Shown: positions 31,601-39,850 of the stretch, piece by piece | Layout of the letters: each line of letters starts with the position of its first letter | How positions within the stretch are numbered: the stretch's first letter is position 1 | Assembly: GCA_029962745.1 (NCBI GenBank) | Contig: CM057166.1 | Coordinates: 323,714-387,713, forward strand | Length of the DNA: 64,000 nt | Source of the DNA: Echinometra lucunter | Lineage: Eukaryota; Echinodermata; Echinoidea; Camarodonta; Echinometridae | Reading direction: 5' to 3' | Notes under the pieces: generated by a model | What the model saw: only the letters and a program-made list of their open reading frames with translations | The model's database searches: none | Told to the model about the DNA's origin: nothing | Program-made: the position numbers and the translations under genes

Positions 31601-33457
31601 GCCTACATTAGAATCTAAGTTAGGGAGGAGCCTGATGGCTGAAATGTAGCTTCCCCATTGTTCCTACGGTACGTCATACCATCTATGTATGGAGAAGGTT
31701 GAGAAAAGTCAGTTTTGATAAATGATTCCCCAGAACAGACAGCAATATCTGTCTGAAGTACTCAAGAAACTACATGTATATGACAAAGAGACGTTGAGGG
31801 TAAACTTTGCATAAACAGCAAAAAACATGCCAAAAACACACCATACCCTATATACACCATACATCCCTGACTGTTACTAATAGTATTTAGACCCTACATC
31901 AAATTATACTATAGATGTATGTCCATCCATGTCCATGATAAAATTCATACATTCATGCATCCACAGCTGCATGTAAACACATAGCCACAACACAGCCTAG
32001 GCATAGTTAACTCTACAGGGCTCCGCCATGAAGTGGCGTAGCTCCACTTGCATCTACGGCCAGTGACCAAAAGCCGTCAGTTTGGTTCGCTTATTTTTTA
32101 AAAATTGCGTCAAAAATTGAAATTTTGTACTTATATGTACTTACAAACTCTCCTGCCAACCAGCAAACCCCCTATAATCTTTATTTGAAAATGACTTTGA
32201 TGAGAAAAAATGTTATTTTCTTGACCTATTAAAATGTTCCCATGTTGTAGCGTCAATGTACAGACCTTGAAAATAGAGTGCGCATGTGCGATATCGTCAC
32301 AGCATGCATGAATATTCATACTTTATCGCTGGATATGCACGATCGAAGAAAAGAGCGGTGACAACTTCCCTTGACATCCTTGTGCATATTCAACAATTTC
32401 GAATGAACCGCGCTCTAAAACATGAACATTCATGTATACTGTGCCGAGATACCGGACATGCGCACTCTATTTACGAATTCTTTACACAGACTCTACAACA
32501 CAGGAACATTTCGACAGGTCAAGAAAATCACATTTTTTTTCATCAAAGTCATTTTCAAATAAGGATTATAGGGGGTTTACTGGTTGGCCGGAGAGTTTGT
32601 GAGTACATATAAGAACAAATTTTCAATTTTTGATGCAATTTGTTAAAAATAAGTGAACCAAACTGACGGCTTTTGGTTTGGCTTTTGTCTGTAGATGCAA
32701 GTGGAGCTCCGCCGCTTCACAGCGGAGCTCCATGGAGTTAAGGCATAGTCAGACTCTCTAATTGTAACTTGTTAGTTCTATTTTGCATTAAAAATCACCA
32801 TATTTTAAATACAAACCATACTCAGAATTAGGGCATTATCGTGAACTCACAGGTCCATTCACTTCCCGTTTATTTCGTCAGTGCTGGTGACAGCATTCTA
32901 GTTTCTACTCCCACAGACTTTGTACACAATGCAAGCACACACAGGAAGAGAGGTGACAGATTTCAGGATTAGGCCAGAATTAGTTTATAACAAGTTTATT
33001 TTGAAGATTAGACATTCTTGAGAACATGATTCATGAATGAAGGCAAAAAAACGGAGAATATGCCCATGCCATACCAAAACGAAGGACAGCAACAACCGGG
33101 AGGCGCTATGGCTATGCACTTTCGTATCCGCGTACGATGACTGACGGAATAAAGTGCTGCTAGTGCATGCACAGCATGGTGGTGTGTGCGACTGTGAGCT
33201 TTATTCCGTCAGGCTTGGATACGAAAGTGCATTAGCGCCCAACCGAGACTTCCCCAAGAGGACCAGACTAGCAATCCTGCATCCCGATCCCTGCCCGTGG
33301 GCTCCGGGAGGACGAAGACGAAGTTAGTAGTTACCTCTTCTTCTTCCTGCTCTTGTTCATTTCCTTCCTCTTCTTCTCCTCCTTCTTCTTGACCAATTTC
33401 AGGCTCATCGACTCCTTCCTGGTCCTCATCATACTCTTGATCATCGTAATCTGACAT
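19586..33457 (-). CDS. LRRC23: LRRC23, radial-spoke leucine-rich-repeat protein (complete, 8 coding exons)
   Basis: Eight exons on the - strand join with canonical GT/AG junctions and compatible phases into 1035 bp (344 residues plus stop; human LRRC23 has 343). Residues 1-41 are an acidic tail (MSDYDDQEYDEDQ...). Then come the family block KIPEIPLTEDVIAENLSLLC with KTGNGLAHAYVRLDVKER (42-79) and leucine-rich repeats from about 85 to 278 (IHLRYIDLTQNAL, LHTLELRGNKL, LTTLHLRDNQIEKLDGF, LQYINMRGNNV). The LRR cap ENPCSDDDEYR is at 279-289, followed by a charged helix and a short acidic end. In mammals LRRC23 is a component of radial spoke 3 in the motile axoneme, associates with RSPH9 and is needed for sperm motility. 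The first Met in the frame is at 33481, but the Met at 33457 matches the vertebrate start and leaves no extra residues. Introns are loaded with transposons but all exons are intact. Confidence 0.96.
19830..19847. repeat. Poly-C run
   Basis: About 18 consecutive C residues in the LRRC23 last intron. Confidence 0.9.
20861..20910. repeat. Poly-C and (TC)n microsatellite
   Basis: About 15 C residues, a short spacer, then (TC)n of about 13 units, in the last LRRC23 intron. Confidence 0.9.
20911..21910 (-). other. LRRC23 last intron, 5' part
   Basis: AT-rich intron DNA without recognisable exon or transposon ends. The rest of this intron (19628-20860) holds the poly-C run, a (TAAA)n patch near 20730-20755 and nothing else I can name. 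Confidence 0.5.
21911..22068 (-). CDS. LRRC23: LRRC23 exon 7
   Basis: Acceptor CACACTACAG, donor GAG|GTATGT. Encodes the LRR cap (ENPCSDDDEYR), RRVERLDKDEYNEEERQEAE and EIYEQRRAEELAAGE (279-331), a charged helix as in the vertebrate protein (human YLERLDKEFYEEEERAEA). Confidence 0.94.
22595..23263. mobile_element. MITE (GGCGTAWATCC ends) carrying an internal 82-bp satellite
   Basis: The left end GGCGTATATCC (22595-22605) and right end GGATTTACGCC (23253-23263) are inverted, and both are followed inward by G- or C-rich runs (gtgggggg and its complement). The centre is a tandem array of an 82-bp unit. The element fills most of the intron between LRRC23 exons 6 and 7. No transposase coding. Confidence 0.72.
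22738..23118. repeat. 82-bp tandem repeat, ~4.7 copies
   Basis: The phrase 'gagccaaaaatta' recurs at 22821, 22903 and 22985 (82-bp steps), with a partial first copy near 22738 and a copy at 23053 that lost about 14 bp. Each unit contains 'cttttctggttttcaat' and 'gatgagcgagc'. Alternate units differ in the same way ('aatagaaattctaaa' or 'aatgaaaatttgaaa'), so the higher-order unit may be 164 bp. Confidence 0.9.
23333..23546 (-). CDS. LRRC23: LRRC23 exon 6
   Basis: Acceptor TTTCCTTAG, donor CAG|GTAAGG. 71 codons with three leucine-rich repeats, including LTTLHLRDNQIEKLDGF and LPKLRALILS (208-278). A 670-bp MITE ends 70 bp from its donor. Confidence 0.96.
23590..25375 (-). mobile_element. 5'-truncated LINE with reverse transcriptase fragment, split by a MITE
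   Basis: A - strand non-LTR retrotransposon in the intron between LRRC23 exons 5 and 6. Its frame (about 24926 down to 23975) starts inside the reverse transcriptase palm. It shows CGVLQGSILGPLLFIIYIND (motif 4), LFADDSNIF with the catalytic Asp pair, the thumb SLNLDKTSYMLFS, RFLGLIIDKKLSWKEHI, and the C-terminal FVFIGPKLWNSL...FKRRLK block. Type: CR1/jockey-like by motif. The endonuclease and N-terminal half are missing. The 3'UTR runs to a (AATTG)-type tail at about 23590-23625. Upstream LINE sequence with the in-frame QFVSL resumes at 25341, on the far side of the inserted MITE. Confidence 0.93.
24924..25340. mobile_element. piggyBac-type MITE (TTAA target duplication)
   Basis: The 409-bp element (24928-25336) is bounded by perfect 14-bp inverted repeats, CCCATTCGTGACAG and its inverse, each flanked by TTAA (24924-24927 and 25337-25340). 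Duplicated TTAA with CCC...GGG ends is the mark of piggyBac-superfamily transposition. Removing the element and one TTAA puts the LINE frame back in register (QFVSL next to NGHFSERK), which fixes the boundaries. No transposase is encoded. Confidence 0.92.
25622..25797. repeat. Trinucleotide microsatellite (ATT/ATC)n
   Basis: About 175 bp of imperfect ATT and ATC units, read as Ile-rich frames on the + strand. Intronic in LRRC23. Confidence 0.9.
26029..26281. mobile_element. MITE, ~250 bp
   Basis: The left end 'atacgttggtggggtgataa' and inverted right end 'attcgtcggtggggcaacaa' match at most positions. Inside them 'gaccttgtatctcaaat' pairs with the inverse of 'tttgagatacgaggtt'. Terminal repeat about 40 bp, imperfect; no ORF. 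Confidence 0.65.
26282..28387 (-). other. LRRC23 intron, no recognised feature apart from a hairpin
   Basis: AT-rich intron DNA. A 10-bp perfect hairpin stem ACCGAGGTAA/TTACCTCGGT lies near 28282-28319. No terminal repeat or exon was found. Confidence 0.5.
28388..28518 (-). CDS. LRRC23: LRRC23 exon 5
   Basis: Acceptor CTGTAACAG, donor CTG|GTAAGC. Completes a split Phe codon, then encodes NDISLVSGLQPSKLSKLHTL and ELRGNKLTSTEG to NLKNLFL (165-207). Confidence 0.95.
28733..28751. repeat. Poly-G run
   Basis: About 17-19 almost uninterrupted G residues, just downstream of LRRC23 exon 4 on the - strand. Confidence 0.9.
28828..28906 (-). CDS. LRRC23: LRRC23 exon 4
   Basis: Acceptor TTAAAAG, donor CAT|GTAAGT. 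Encodes VASFTNNRIQTTEGVNHPLL and ESLNLS (residues 138-163), equivalent to human IASFAYNQITDTEGISHPRL. Confidence 0.93.
29306..29480 (-). CDS. LRRC23: LRRC23 exon 3
   Basis: Acceptor CTGTACATAG, donor CAG|GTAGGT. Encodes EITDVSILSRYIHLRYIDLT and then SPLSSLTHLLTLNCDRNLL to ELPYLQ, the first two leucine-rich repeats (residues 80-137). Confidence 0.95.
29652..29872. mobile_element. MITE with telomere-like (CCCTAA)n core
   Basis: The left end 'atatttgctccagcaacaat' and the inverted right end 'acatttgctcctgcgataat' are similar. Inside are degenerate and then clean CCCTAA units (about 29790-29805) followed by 'atgtcttcggagaaatt'. Ends and core together resemble a MITE type with GGGTTA runs that I recall from several marine animals. 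Intron between LRRC23 exons 2 and 3. Confidence 0.55.
30186..30298 (-). CDS. LRRC23: LRRC23 exon 2
   Basis: Acceptor TTTCTGCAG, donor AG|GTATGA. Encodes the most conserved non-LRR block of the family, including PLTEDVIAENLSLLCKTGNG and LAHAYVRLDVKE, nearly identical to vertebrate LRRC23. Confidence 0.95.
30817..30841. repeat. C(n)A(n) homopolymer junction
   Basis: About 14 C residues followed by about 12 A residues; the preceding 'cgcatagccagggggccgat' looks like a decayed transposon end. Confidence 0.8.
31142..31200 (-). mobile_element. Retroelement 3' tail with (AAACAT)n
   Basis: On the - strand a short body ending 'tcctgaaatttaaataaac' runs into ATAAAC repeats. A related tail (ATAAA/ATAAT units behind 'tcctggaaatg') lies at about 31430-31495. 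Both are in LRRC23 intron 1. Confidence 0.45.
32008..32741. mobile_element. 734-bp palindromic transposon with 7-8-bp target-site duplication
   Basis: The element begins TAACTCTACAGGG and ends CATGGAGTTAA. The ~350-bp arms are inverted copies of each other (for example 'cacttgcatctac' near 32048 and 'gtagatgcaagtg' near 32691, 'accaaaagccgtcagtttgg' and its inverse, 'gtttgctggttgg'-type segments). GGCATAGT is duplicated at 32000-32007 and 32742-32749. The ends may also be read as TTAACTC...GAGTTAA with a 7-bp duplication. An 8-bp duplication would fit hAT. Open frames on either strand (32131-32319 and 32286-32612) are the same arm read twice and share QSHFQI-IIGGLLVGRRVC. Whether the arm once encoded a protein is unknown. 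Confidence 0.88.
33102..33239. mobile_element. Fold-back MITE, ~138 bp, next to LRRC23 exon 1
   Basis: The left 'ggcgctatggctatgcactt' with 'tcgtatcc' and 'tgacggaataaag' is mirrored on the right by 'ctttattccgtca', 'ggatacga' and 'aagtgcattagcgcc'. It ends 95 bp below the exon 1 donor and has no coding capacity. Confidence 0.8.
33335..33457 (-). CDS. LRRC23: LRRC23 exon 1 (acidic N-terminus)
   Basis: 41 codons, starting MSDYDDQEYDED and ending in a Glu/Gln run; donor GAG|GTAACT. Phase 0. An in-frame upstream ATG at 33479-33481 would add eight residues and is less likely. Low-complexity GAA/GAG coding sequence. Confidence 0.9.
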
Positions 33458-33518
33458 TATGAAAAAACTAAATTTGTCCAAAATACAGTGAATTAGCAGG
33501 AATGAACGTAGTTTAAGC

Positions 33519-33532
33519 GTTGCTTAGGAAAC
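33519..33532. promoter_or_regulatory. X-box (RFX binding site) upstream of LRRC23
   Basis: GTTGCTTAGGAAAC fits the RFX X-box consensus RYYNYYWWRRNRAC at every position. It lies 62-75 bp upstream of the LRRC23 ATG, in the range usual for ciliary genes. RFX factors drive motile-cilium genes across animals, so a site here agrees with a radial-spoke gene. The match is seen; binding is inferred. Confidence 0.7.
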
Positions 33533-34330
33533 TCACACAGCTTGGTTGAACGAGGTTAAATATATATTCAATAAAATGCACCGTTTATCTAATTTGTATT
33601 TCACAAAATATTTTCAAAATTTAAATAGTTCCAAATATATAAATTTATTGTCGAAAATGAAGATTTGATGAATTTTATCATGATAATTTACATAGTAAAC
33701 AAACATGATCTTTCAGGCTCGTCCAATATCGTTTGATCGCTGATCATTTCTAGCTAGCTATCGTATATCGTATTTTCGTCGAAAGAGCTTTCGAAGTCGG
33801 TACGTATGCTTAGAATTTTAAATTTCATGGGGGTATTGTTGAAATTAAAATTATGGAAATTATTCTATGACCAAGCTTTTACATGTTCTCCTACTTTCAT
33901 TTTTTTCATTTATTGTAAACTGCTTGACTGAATTTTTCTCTTGTGATGAGTTGATGTTTGCTTTTGCGTGTTCCTGCAATGCAGAATCAATGAACCGTGC
34001 AGTGAGCGCCATCTCTATCGGGGCAGATGCGGCATGGCGCTGCCCTGGATGTCGGCGGGGTGTACCTTCGGTAGAAGATGTGTCAGATGTTGTTCTACAA
34101 AAGTAGTGTCAGTGGCTATGCCTATGCCAATGCTTTGCACATAATTGATATTTCGGAAAGACTTCCATATGTATCCCCCGCTAAAAATGAGATAGTAAAA
34201 AATGCTGCCATTTATACGAACGAACTCATTCAAGCAGTCACTCAATCAAACATTGCCACAAGCATAGAATTAACAATGAGAGTCTACACATGCGTAAACA
34301 ATTTTACTTACCTTCCAAAATCGTGGCTAT
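33533..34330. other. LRRC23 5' flank
   Basis: The promoter should lie here, running leftward. Beyond the X-box I cannot place a TATA box or start site. A CpG-rich block at 33985-34100 carries a short + strand frame with WRCPGCRRG. It is bounded by an AG but no convincing donor, and no family is recognised. Confidence 0.35.
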
Positions 34331-34334
34331 GACT

Positions 34335-34412
34335 ATGAGTGTGAGCTGTGCTGTGTTGGATTTGAATTCCTGATCCTTTGGTTGTCAGACCCGCACTCTA
34401 CCAATGATCTGT
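34335..34412 (-). mobile_element. tRNA-derived SINE-like head, - strand
   Basis: On the - strand the segment reads like a decayed tRNA: TTGGTAGAGTGC fits an A box, 'gggtctgacaacc' an anticodon arm and 'aattcaaatcc' a B box (consensus GGTTCGAATCC). The head continues into 'aacacagcacagctcac', not a tRNA acceptor, so a SINE fits better than a tRNA gene. The 3' limit is not clear. Confidence 0.5.
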
Positions 34413-34792
34413 TTTTTAATTGAATTGAAACGGTTTTATTTATTACCAAACTTCGCAGGCAAGTGACTGAATTGTGTTTGGTTTACATTCATGTGATAAA
34501 AATACAGTACTAACAGAGAAAATACACTACACATTGAAAACATATTAAGGAACAAAATTCAAAAGAGATTAATGACATGCAAAACATGAAAAATAATACA
34601 TGCAAATCTGAAAAGGAAATTGATAGCCAGAGTGTGTGACATTAAAATAATGAAAACCTGGTTTGATAGTCCATGTTTACCTGACGTCCAGTATATTGAT
34701 TTATTGATTTATCATTATTAATATCATTATTATTATCGTCATCATCATCAATATCATTGCATTATTCTAATTATTGTTATTATCATTGGTAC

Positions 34793-34876
34793 GAGTTCCT
34801 TTTGCAACAGCCACCCAAAATGAAAAAGAAAATATATATAGGGTTAGGGTTAGGGTGGCTGTCACAAAAGGAACTC
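34793..34876. mobile_element. 84-bp hairpin unit with telomere-like core, embedded in trinucleotide repeats
   Basis: GAGTTCCTTTTGCAACAGCC is mirrored by GGCTGTCACAAAAGGAACTC (two mismatches, plus CCC/GGG inside). The core contains GGGTTAGGGTTAGGG. Both flanks are ATT/ATC/TAG microsatellites. Confidence 0.7.
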
Positions 34877-34894
34877 TTTCCTTATTATTATTAT

Positions 34895-34962
<68 letters not shown>
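34895..34962. repeat. (TAG)n microsatellite
   Basis: About 22 TAG units, preceded by ATT and followed by ATT/ATC units. Produces Val-rich (+) and Thr-rich (-) spurious frames. Confidence 0.95.
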
Positions 34963-35462
34963 TTGTTATTATCATCATCATCATTATTATTCCTTTTCAT
35001 TATAATTGTCAAAATTACATTTGTCATAGATAATGACAAAGATATATGTTGGCACAATAAGAAAGCTCATGAAAGAGAGAATGAAGAGAGAAAAGAAGAG
35101 GAGGGGAGAGAGAGATGGGGGACTGAGAAGAAGAAGAAGAAGAAGAAGAAAGAAAAAGAAGAAAGATGAAAAGGAAAAAGAAGGAAAATGAGAGCAAAGT
35201 AAGAAGGAAGTACAGAAAACGTCATTTTAATGTGGTGTACATAAGTTATTGCACGATTACATCGTATTAAAAACCTGTCCTATTTGGCATTATACAGATG
35301 TACTAATGATGGAATAGGGCTAGACTTCATCCTGTTTGTTTTGAAATCAGGAATTTTTTGAGAGTGTCTTAGAAGTCTGTGTAAGCGAGTTGAGTGCACT
35401 GGCAGTTATAAGCTACCTAAAGGAATAAACTCTAACCCGAATGTTTTAAATGTTTTTCGGTC

Positions 35463-35505
35463 TTTTTTTTTTTTTTTTTTCAATTCTAGCGGGGGGGGGG
35501 GGGGT
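35463..35505. repeat. Poly-T and poly-G runs
   Basis: About 19 T residues, a short 'caattctagc' spacer, then about 14 G residues. Confidence 0.9.
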
Positions 35506-37480
35506 ATATGGAAGTCTTGCTGATATTTCATGCATTAAAATAGATATTAAAGGAACAAAGGTATAGTTATTTACATTGTATAAAATGATTAGGTGAGGTG
35601 ACTGAGGTCGTTACTTGTTAGTTACCTCGTTCTGCAGTATGTATAAGGGCAGTAGACACCAGCTCATGTGTGAGCTTCAGAGGAGCAAGATCACTGATCA
35701 AGATAAATAGAAAATCTGAAAATTTCAGTTGATCAAGGTGACTGAGATTTAATTGAATGAATGGTATGGAAATAAAGGGCCAGTTTCTCTTAACCAATGA
35801 CAAGACAGTCATAACTTTGACTTTGTCCACCAACTACGCAGATGTCTCTGATCTTAACTGTTTCATGAAGAGCTTACCTCCTAGACATCTCATTACATGT
35901 ATATCAATACTATCGATGAGGATATGCCCCGACACATAGCTTTGATCACAATTGTTGTAAAAGAATCTAAATCAGACTGCAATATTTGAGTGAAATAAGG
36001 AATGGAAAGATTAGAAATAGAAGTAAGGTGTTATAGATGCAAGATGCTTTTCATATTAGACAGGGCATATTATTATACCAAAGAAAAGCTTTTGATTGTG
36101 AAATGCAGTTATGAGTAATGAAGTTCAATATTGTTTGGTACGGATGGGTACCCCCAGACATTTTCATTTGTTAGTTTATCAAATTGAATTTATGGTAGTA
36201 AAAACAAATGCAATCCTGTGTTCAGAGGCTTAACCAAGACATTTTGGCAAATTACAAGGTAAAACATATATCTTTAAAATATTTCACTTAAAAATCAAAG
36301 GCACATTTTATTTTTAAATGATATGGGTCTGGAAACTACAGAAAATGCCTTTGACAATGCCTTGCGTGCTATGAAAAAATTACGTTCTTTTGTGAGATGT
36401 TCAATCACCAATGAAACCCTCTTAAGAAACCTTTTTCCAGATCTTTAAATATGAAAAATATGGAATATAATATTCATACACAAACAAGGATGAATTATTG
36501 ATTTTAAGAACCTTTAGAAAAGATCTATCTGAATTGTTTTTAAATCTTTGTAAAATCAGTAAGTACTGAAAGTGGCAACCCAGCGAATGACATCACAAGC
36601 TTCTTCTTCTGCTTCTTTCGTTGTATGGTATCGGCAATCAGTCATATTTGACTATTGTTGCCAATGACATTATACATTGTAAATAAAGAATTCACTTCAG
36701 TATTTCTTTCTCTCTCTTTCTTTATATCTTTCAATTTACATATATAATTTCAAGTATATTTTGAGCTATTTATATACATATATGTAATCAAAACTTAGAA
36801 AGGAAGATGAGTAAAAGAAAAAAAACACACCACATGCTTCAGCTCAGTTCCAAGCTAGCGCTTGCCCAGCCCTTTCATAGATGCAATCTTACCAGTAGCA
36901 GTATAGCACCGTTTTTTTCATGCATACCTAGGTAACTCATGCATAGATGTGGGGGCGCTGGTACATGTACTATGGTATCGCGGAGAGAGCAAAATAAAAA
37001 TGAGGTTCCCAAGACCCAGTACCACTGCTTTAGGGCTTATGACATCATTCGCCTAGCATCTGGGTGGCTACTTTCAGTATTTACAGATTTTCATTCCATA
37101 TCACGTTTTGTGAATTTTCTTCTCCTTTTTCTCTCCAGTTTTCAATCACTAAAATGATAAATTGACATCTAGTTATACTTTGACTCTGTAGTGCAATATG
37201 ATTAGTCAAACAATCAGGGATGAAATAGATGTTTCGGGTTCTGAGTTTTCTGAATTCAGCATGCAGTGCCGCACATACTATGCGGTGTACCTATGTCCTA
37301 CGCCCCAAAGGCAGCAGGGGCATTTGACATGTCACACTACTTATCATCCTATAGTGCAAAAAGCAAATATAATTTTGGCTGATTATGGTGGTGACTTATC
37401 TTCAACTTTAGAGGTCTACCGCCGCAGTCCATTATGCGAATGCTCCCATGTGTGGATCTACATATAGGTCTAAAATAGAT
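35506..37480. other. Non-coding DNA, no supported exon
   Basis: AT-rich with a decayed repeat-like edge at 35776 ('gggccagtttctcttaacca') and a possible retroelement tail near 36660-36695. Open frames at 36939-37157 and 37198-37467 have no recognisable domains. Confidence 0.35.
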
Positions 37481-37529
37481 CTTGAGAACTTTTTCTGAAA
37501 ACTTAACAATGTCATTGATGATCATGCCC

Positions 37530-37799
37530 CTACGTCTGTTTGATTTTTCAGTGATGTGGTTCATAATCTTGTAGATTCTGACACAAACGGTCTTCGCTCT
37601 TGTGATGTGCTGTCTACCTTTAAAACTCAGCTTAAGACATATTTCTTCCACATTGCCTACAACAACAACTAGTCTCTACCCAAGTCTTTTCCAGATAAAT
37701 CATGAACTTGTATACAGTATTTTTTCAGTCTCATAAGCGCCTTTGATTAGGCAGCTAGATATTGGCGCTCTACAATTACATTGATTGGATTGGATTGGA
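37530..37799 (+). mobile_element. LINE 3' fragment with (ATTGG)n tail
   Basis: A + strand frame ending LSTFKTQLKTYFFHIAYNNN and TAG at about 37671 matches the conserved C-terminal FK-LKT-LF block of CR1/L2-type LINE proteins. The 3'UTR ends 'gcgctctacaattac' plus ATTGG repeats (37779-37799). Upstream coding is decayed. Confidence 0.75.
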
Positions 37800-38298
37800 C
37801 AAACAGATAAGAAATATATTTTAGAATGCCAACCCTGACCCAAGAAAACTTGCGCTTATGATTATGAATACCCTTAATACTTGAGTAAATAACAATATAG
37901 TATCCAAAATATTTTGCAGAAATAATTATTTTCAAGCCCAAGGTAATCAAATACATGTACTCCAAAATGCGAAAGCATGCACCCTATTAGGAAAGCATTC
38001 CATATTGGTATACCTGGTGCGTATCAGATATACATGTAGCATTTGGGATCAGTTTTATAAAATTAAAAGGGTATTTTGGTAGATGTCGCATTTGTCACAC
38101 TCGACCGAGGTGAGGTCATTGGATACCTGGCAATGTACCTCAAACTTTAAATATGTTTGAATGCAGTAATGGTTGCAGATCTAAAACTGGGGTAATAATA
38201 ATGGAGCCACAGGAATGGCAAATGTGCCAGACGTGAGCGCTTTACAAGAATCCTCCATTATTATTGATAAAGTATACTGCATAAAATGCATTTATCAA

Positions 38299-38573
38299 GG
38301 GCCTGTTTCTCAAAACCATCATAAGTCTTAAGTGCTTGGACAACCCACAGAGATGCATGTTGTAGAATTAACATGAGTTTCAATGGGATGCCCATGAACT
38401 TAGACTTATGATCATTTCAACTGTGTGACTACATGTATGTTATTGTAAATTTACTGCTGTGTATTATGCATTTTTGTATATTATTTTCTACTGTGTACAT
38501 GTATGTGCTTTATGTAACTTCCTATGGATCAATAAATTAATCTGAATCTGAATCTGAATCAAGAAACAGGCCC
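38299..38573. mobile_element. Fold-back MITE interrupted by a retroelement tail
   Basis: Ends GGGCCTGTTTCT (38299-38310) and AGAAACAGGCCC (38562-38573) are perfect inverses. The inner arms 'atcataagtctt' and 'aagtctaag'-like 'cttagacttatgat' also pair. The right arm is split between 38420 and 38561 by a 140-bp insertion flanked by TCAA. Confidence 0.8.
38421..38560 (+). mobile_element. 140-bp 5'-truncated retroelement with (AATCTG)n tail
   Basis: The insert ends 'tcctatggatcaataaat' plus AATCTG repeats, the 3' end style of RTE/CR1-like LINEs in this kind of genome. It interrupts the right arm of the surrounding MITE, so it is the younger insertion. Confidence 0.75.
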
Positions 38574-39644
38574 AAAGTACATGTATTGGTAAACTGGCTT
38601 AATGGCTGTTTTGAAAACTGGTCACGTGTTATAAGGGAGAACAATTTATTTCTATAACTTTCCTTTGCTAGATCGTCCTTTAAAAGTACATGTATTAAGA
38701 TAGTAACTGCATCATGATCTGTCAGATAAATGAATAAATGCCCTAGAGATATTGAATTTCCATTGAGAATTAAAGACTTTGAAGATGTGAGCCGAAAATT
38801 TTCCTCAGCCACAATTCACCATTACTGTACATGAAGCCAAGTGGCATTTCTCCTGTTTAAATACAGGGTTTAATTAATATTTATAGTCAGTAAGCATGTG
38901 AGGATGTTATGGTGGAATAGGTTTGATGTATGCTAATTTCAATGTAAAGATTCAGTCATATATAGCTGAAAATCTTCTTTTTTTTTCCTTTACACTTTTG
39001 AAAGTTACATACTTTTGCTTCACTAATTAAAAGGTGTCCATAGAGCAGTACTATCTTTCAGTATGTGTAAAACCACATAATAATGACGTTGTAGTGTGGG
39101 TATTTTTTTTTCAATGAATTGAAAATTCTTTTATGTAACTTTGATGAAGTACAAAATAATGTCATTTCCTTTTTTTTTTCTATCTCTCTCTCTCTCTCTC
39201 TCAAATTTTCCCCACTCAGATGACACTCATAGTGAAACGTAAGACAAAACTGCAAACCAGAAAAAAGAAAGTACCGGTAATAATAAAGAGGGGAAAAAAA
39301 TGTTAACATTTTTCTTTGAAGGAACTGTAGAGTTCCTATCCTTACAGGTATCTGTAGCTGAACTGTTAGATTTGTCCCCATCAATTCATATATCTAGGTC
39401 AATTTGCTATCATTTTCATGCTAACTTGAGTCTTGAGAACCACTTTGAACTTCAAACTTGATATCAGTATGCATTTACTGCTAGGATGAGATGACCTGAT
39501 TACATAATGGTTTGATAAAACTTGAAGGGCAATAAATTTGATATACGATCTTGATGCAATTCTTACATATTTATTATTAGACAACATGTATGACTATTAT
39601 CATTCCCATAAGTTGAAATAATTACTTACTTTCTGTTTACTTTA

Positions 39645-39850
39645 GCCAAGTCCTCACAGTTTGTCATGGTATGAGTACTTCCTATCCAGTATTGCTTTCC
39701 CTCAGACATTGACTTCCAGTCCTGTGTCCTCTCTTGGCACATCTATCAAAGCTGGTCTTCCACTGTCTCTCTGTGCATGTGATGGTGTCCATGAGAGTAG
39801 TCAGGAGACACGCTCATCTTTTCTCCTGAAACGGTGGCCAGCCAGTTTAC
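39645..39850 (-). mobile_element. Decayed LINE ORF2 C-terminal fragment, - strand
   Basis: On the - strand one frame reads KLAGHRFRRKDERVS, a stop, LLSWTPSHAQRDSGRPALID, VPREDTGLEVN, a stop, and AILDRKYSYHD. GH-FRRKDE, a GRP-basic motif and REDTGLE-DL-AM-DR are in the order found at the C-terminus of LINE reverse transcriptases, with at least two in-frame stops. An open + strand frame over the same DNA is a shadow. Confidence 0.8.

Noticed and set aside
32131..32612. Two open frames on opposite strands taken as genes
   Set aside because: They are the two arms of the same palindrome and translate to nearly the same peptide; no start context or domain.
33984..34106. WRCPGCRRG frame upstream of LRRC23 as a zinc-binding exon
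   Set aside because: Only one CxxC pair and no good donor; not enough to call, although the block is CpG-rich and worth expression data.
34335..34412. Functional tRNA gene
   Set aside because: The anticodon stem and acceptor do not pair and the B box deviates; SINE head fits better.
34767..35169. Val-rich and Thr-rich frames as proteins
   Set aside because: They are translations of the TAG microsatellite and of both arms of the 84-bp hairpin.
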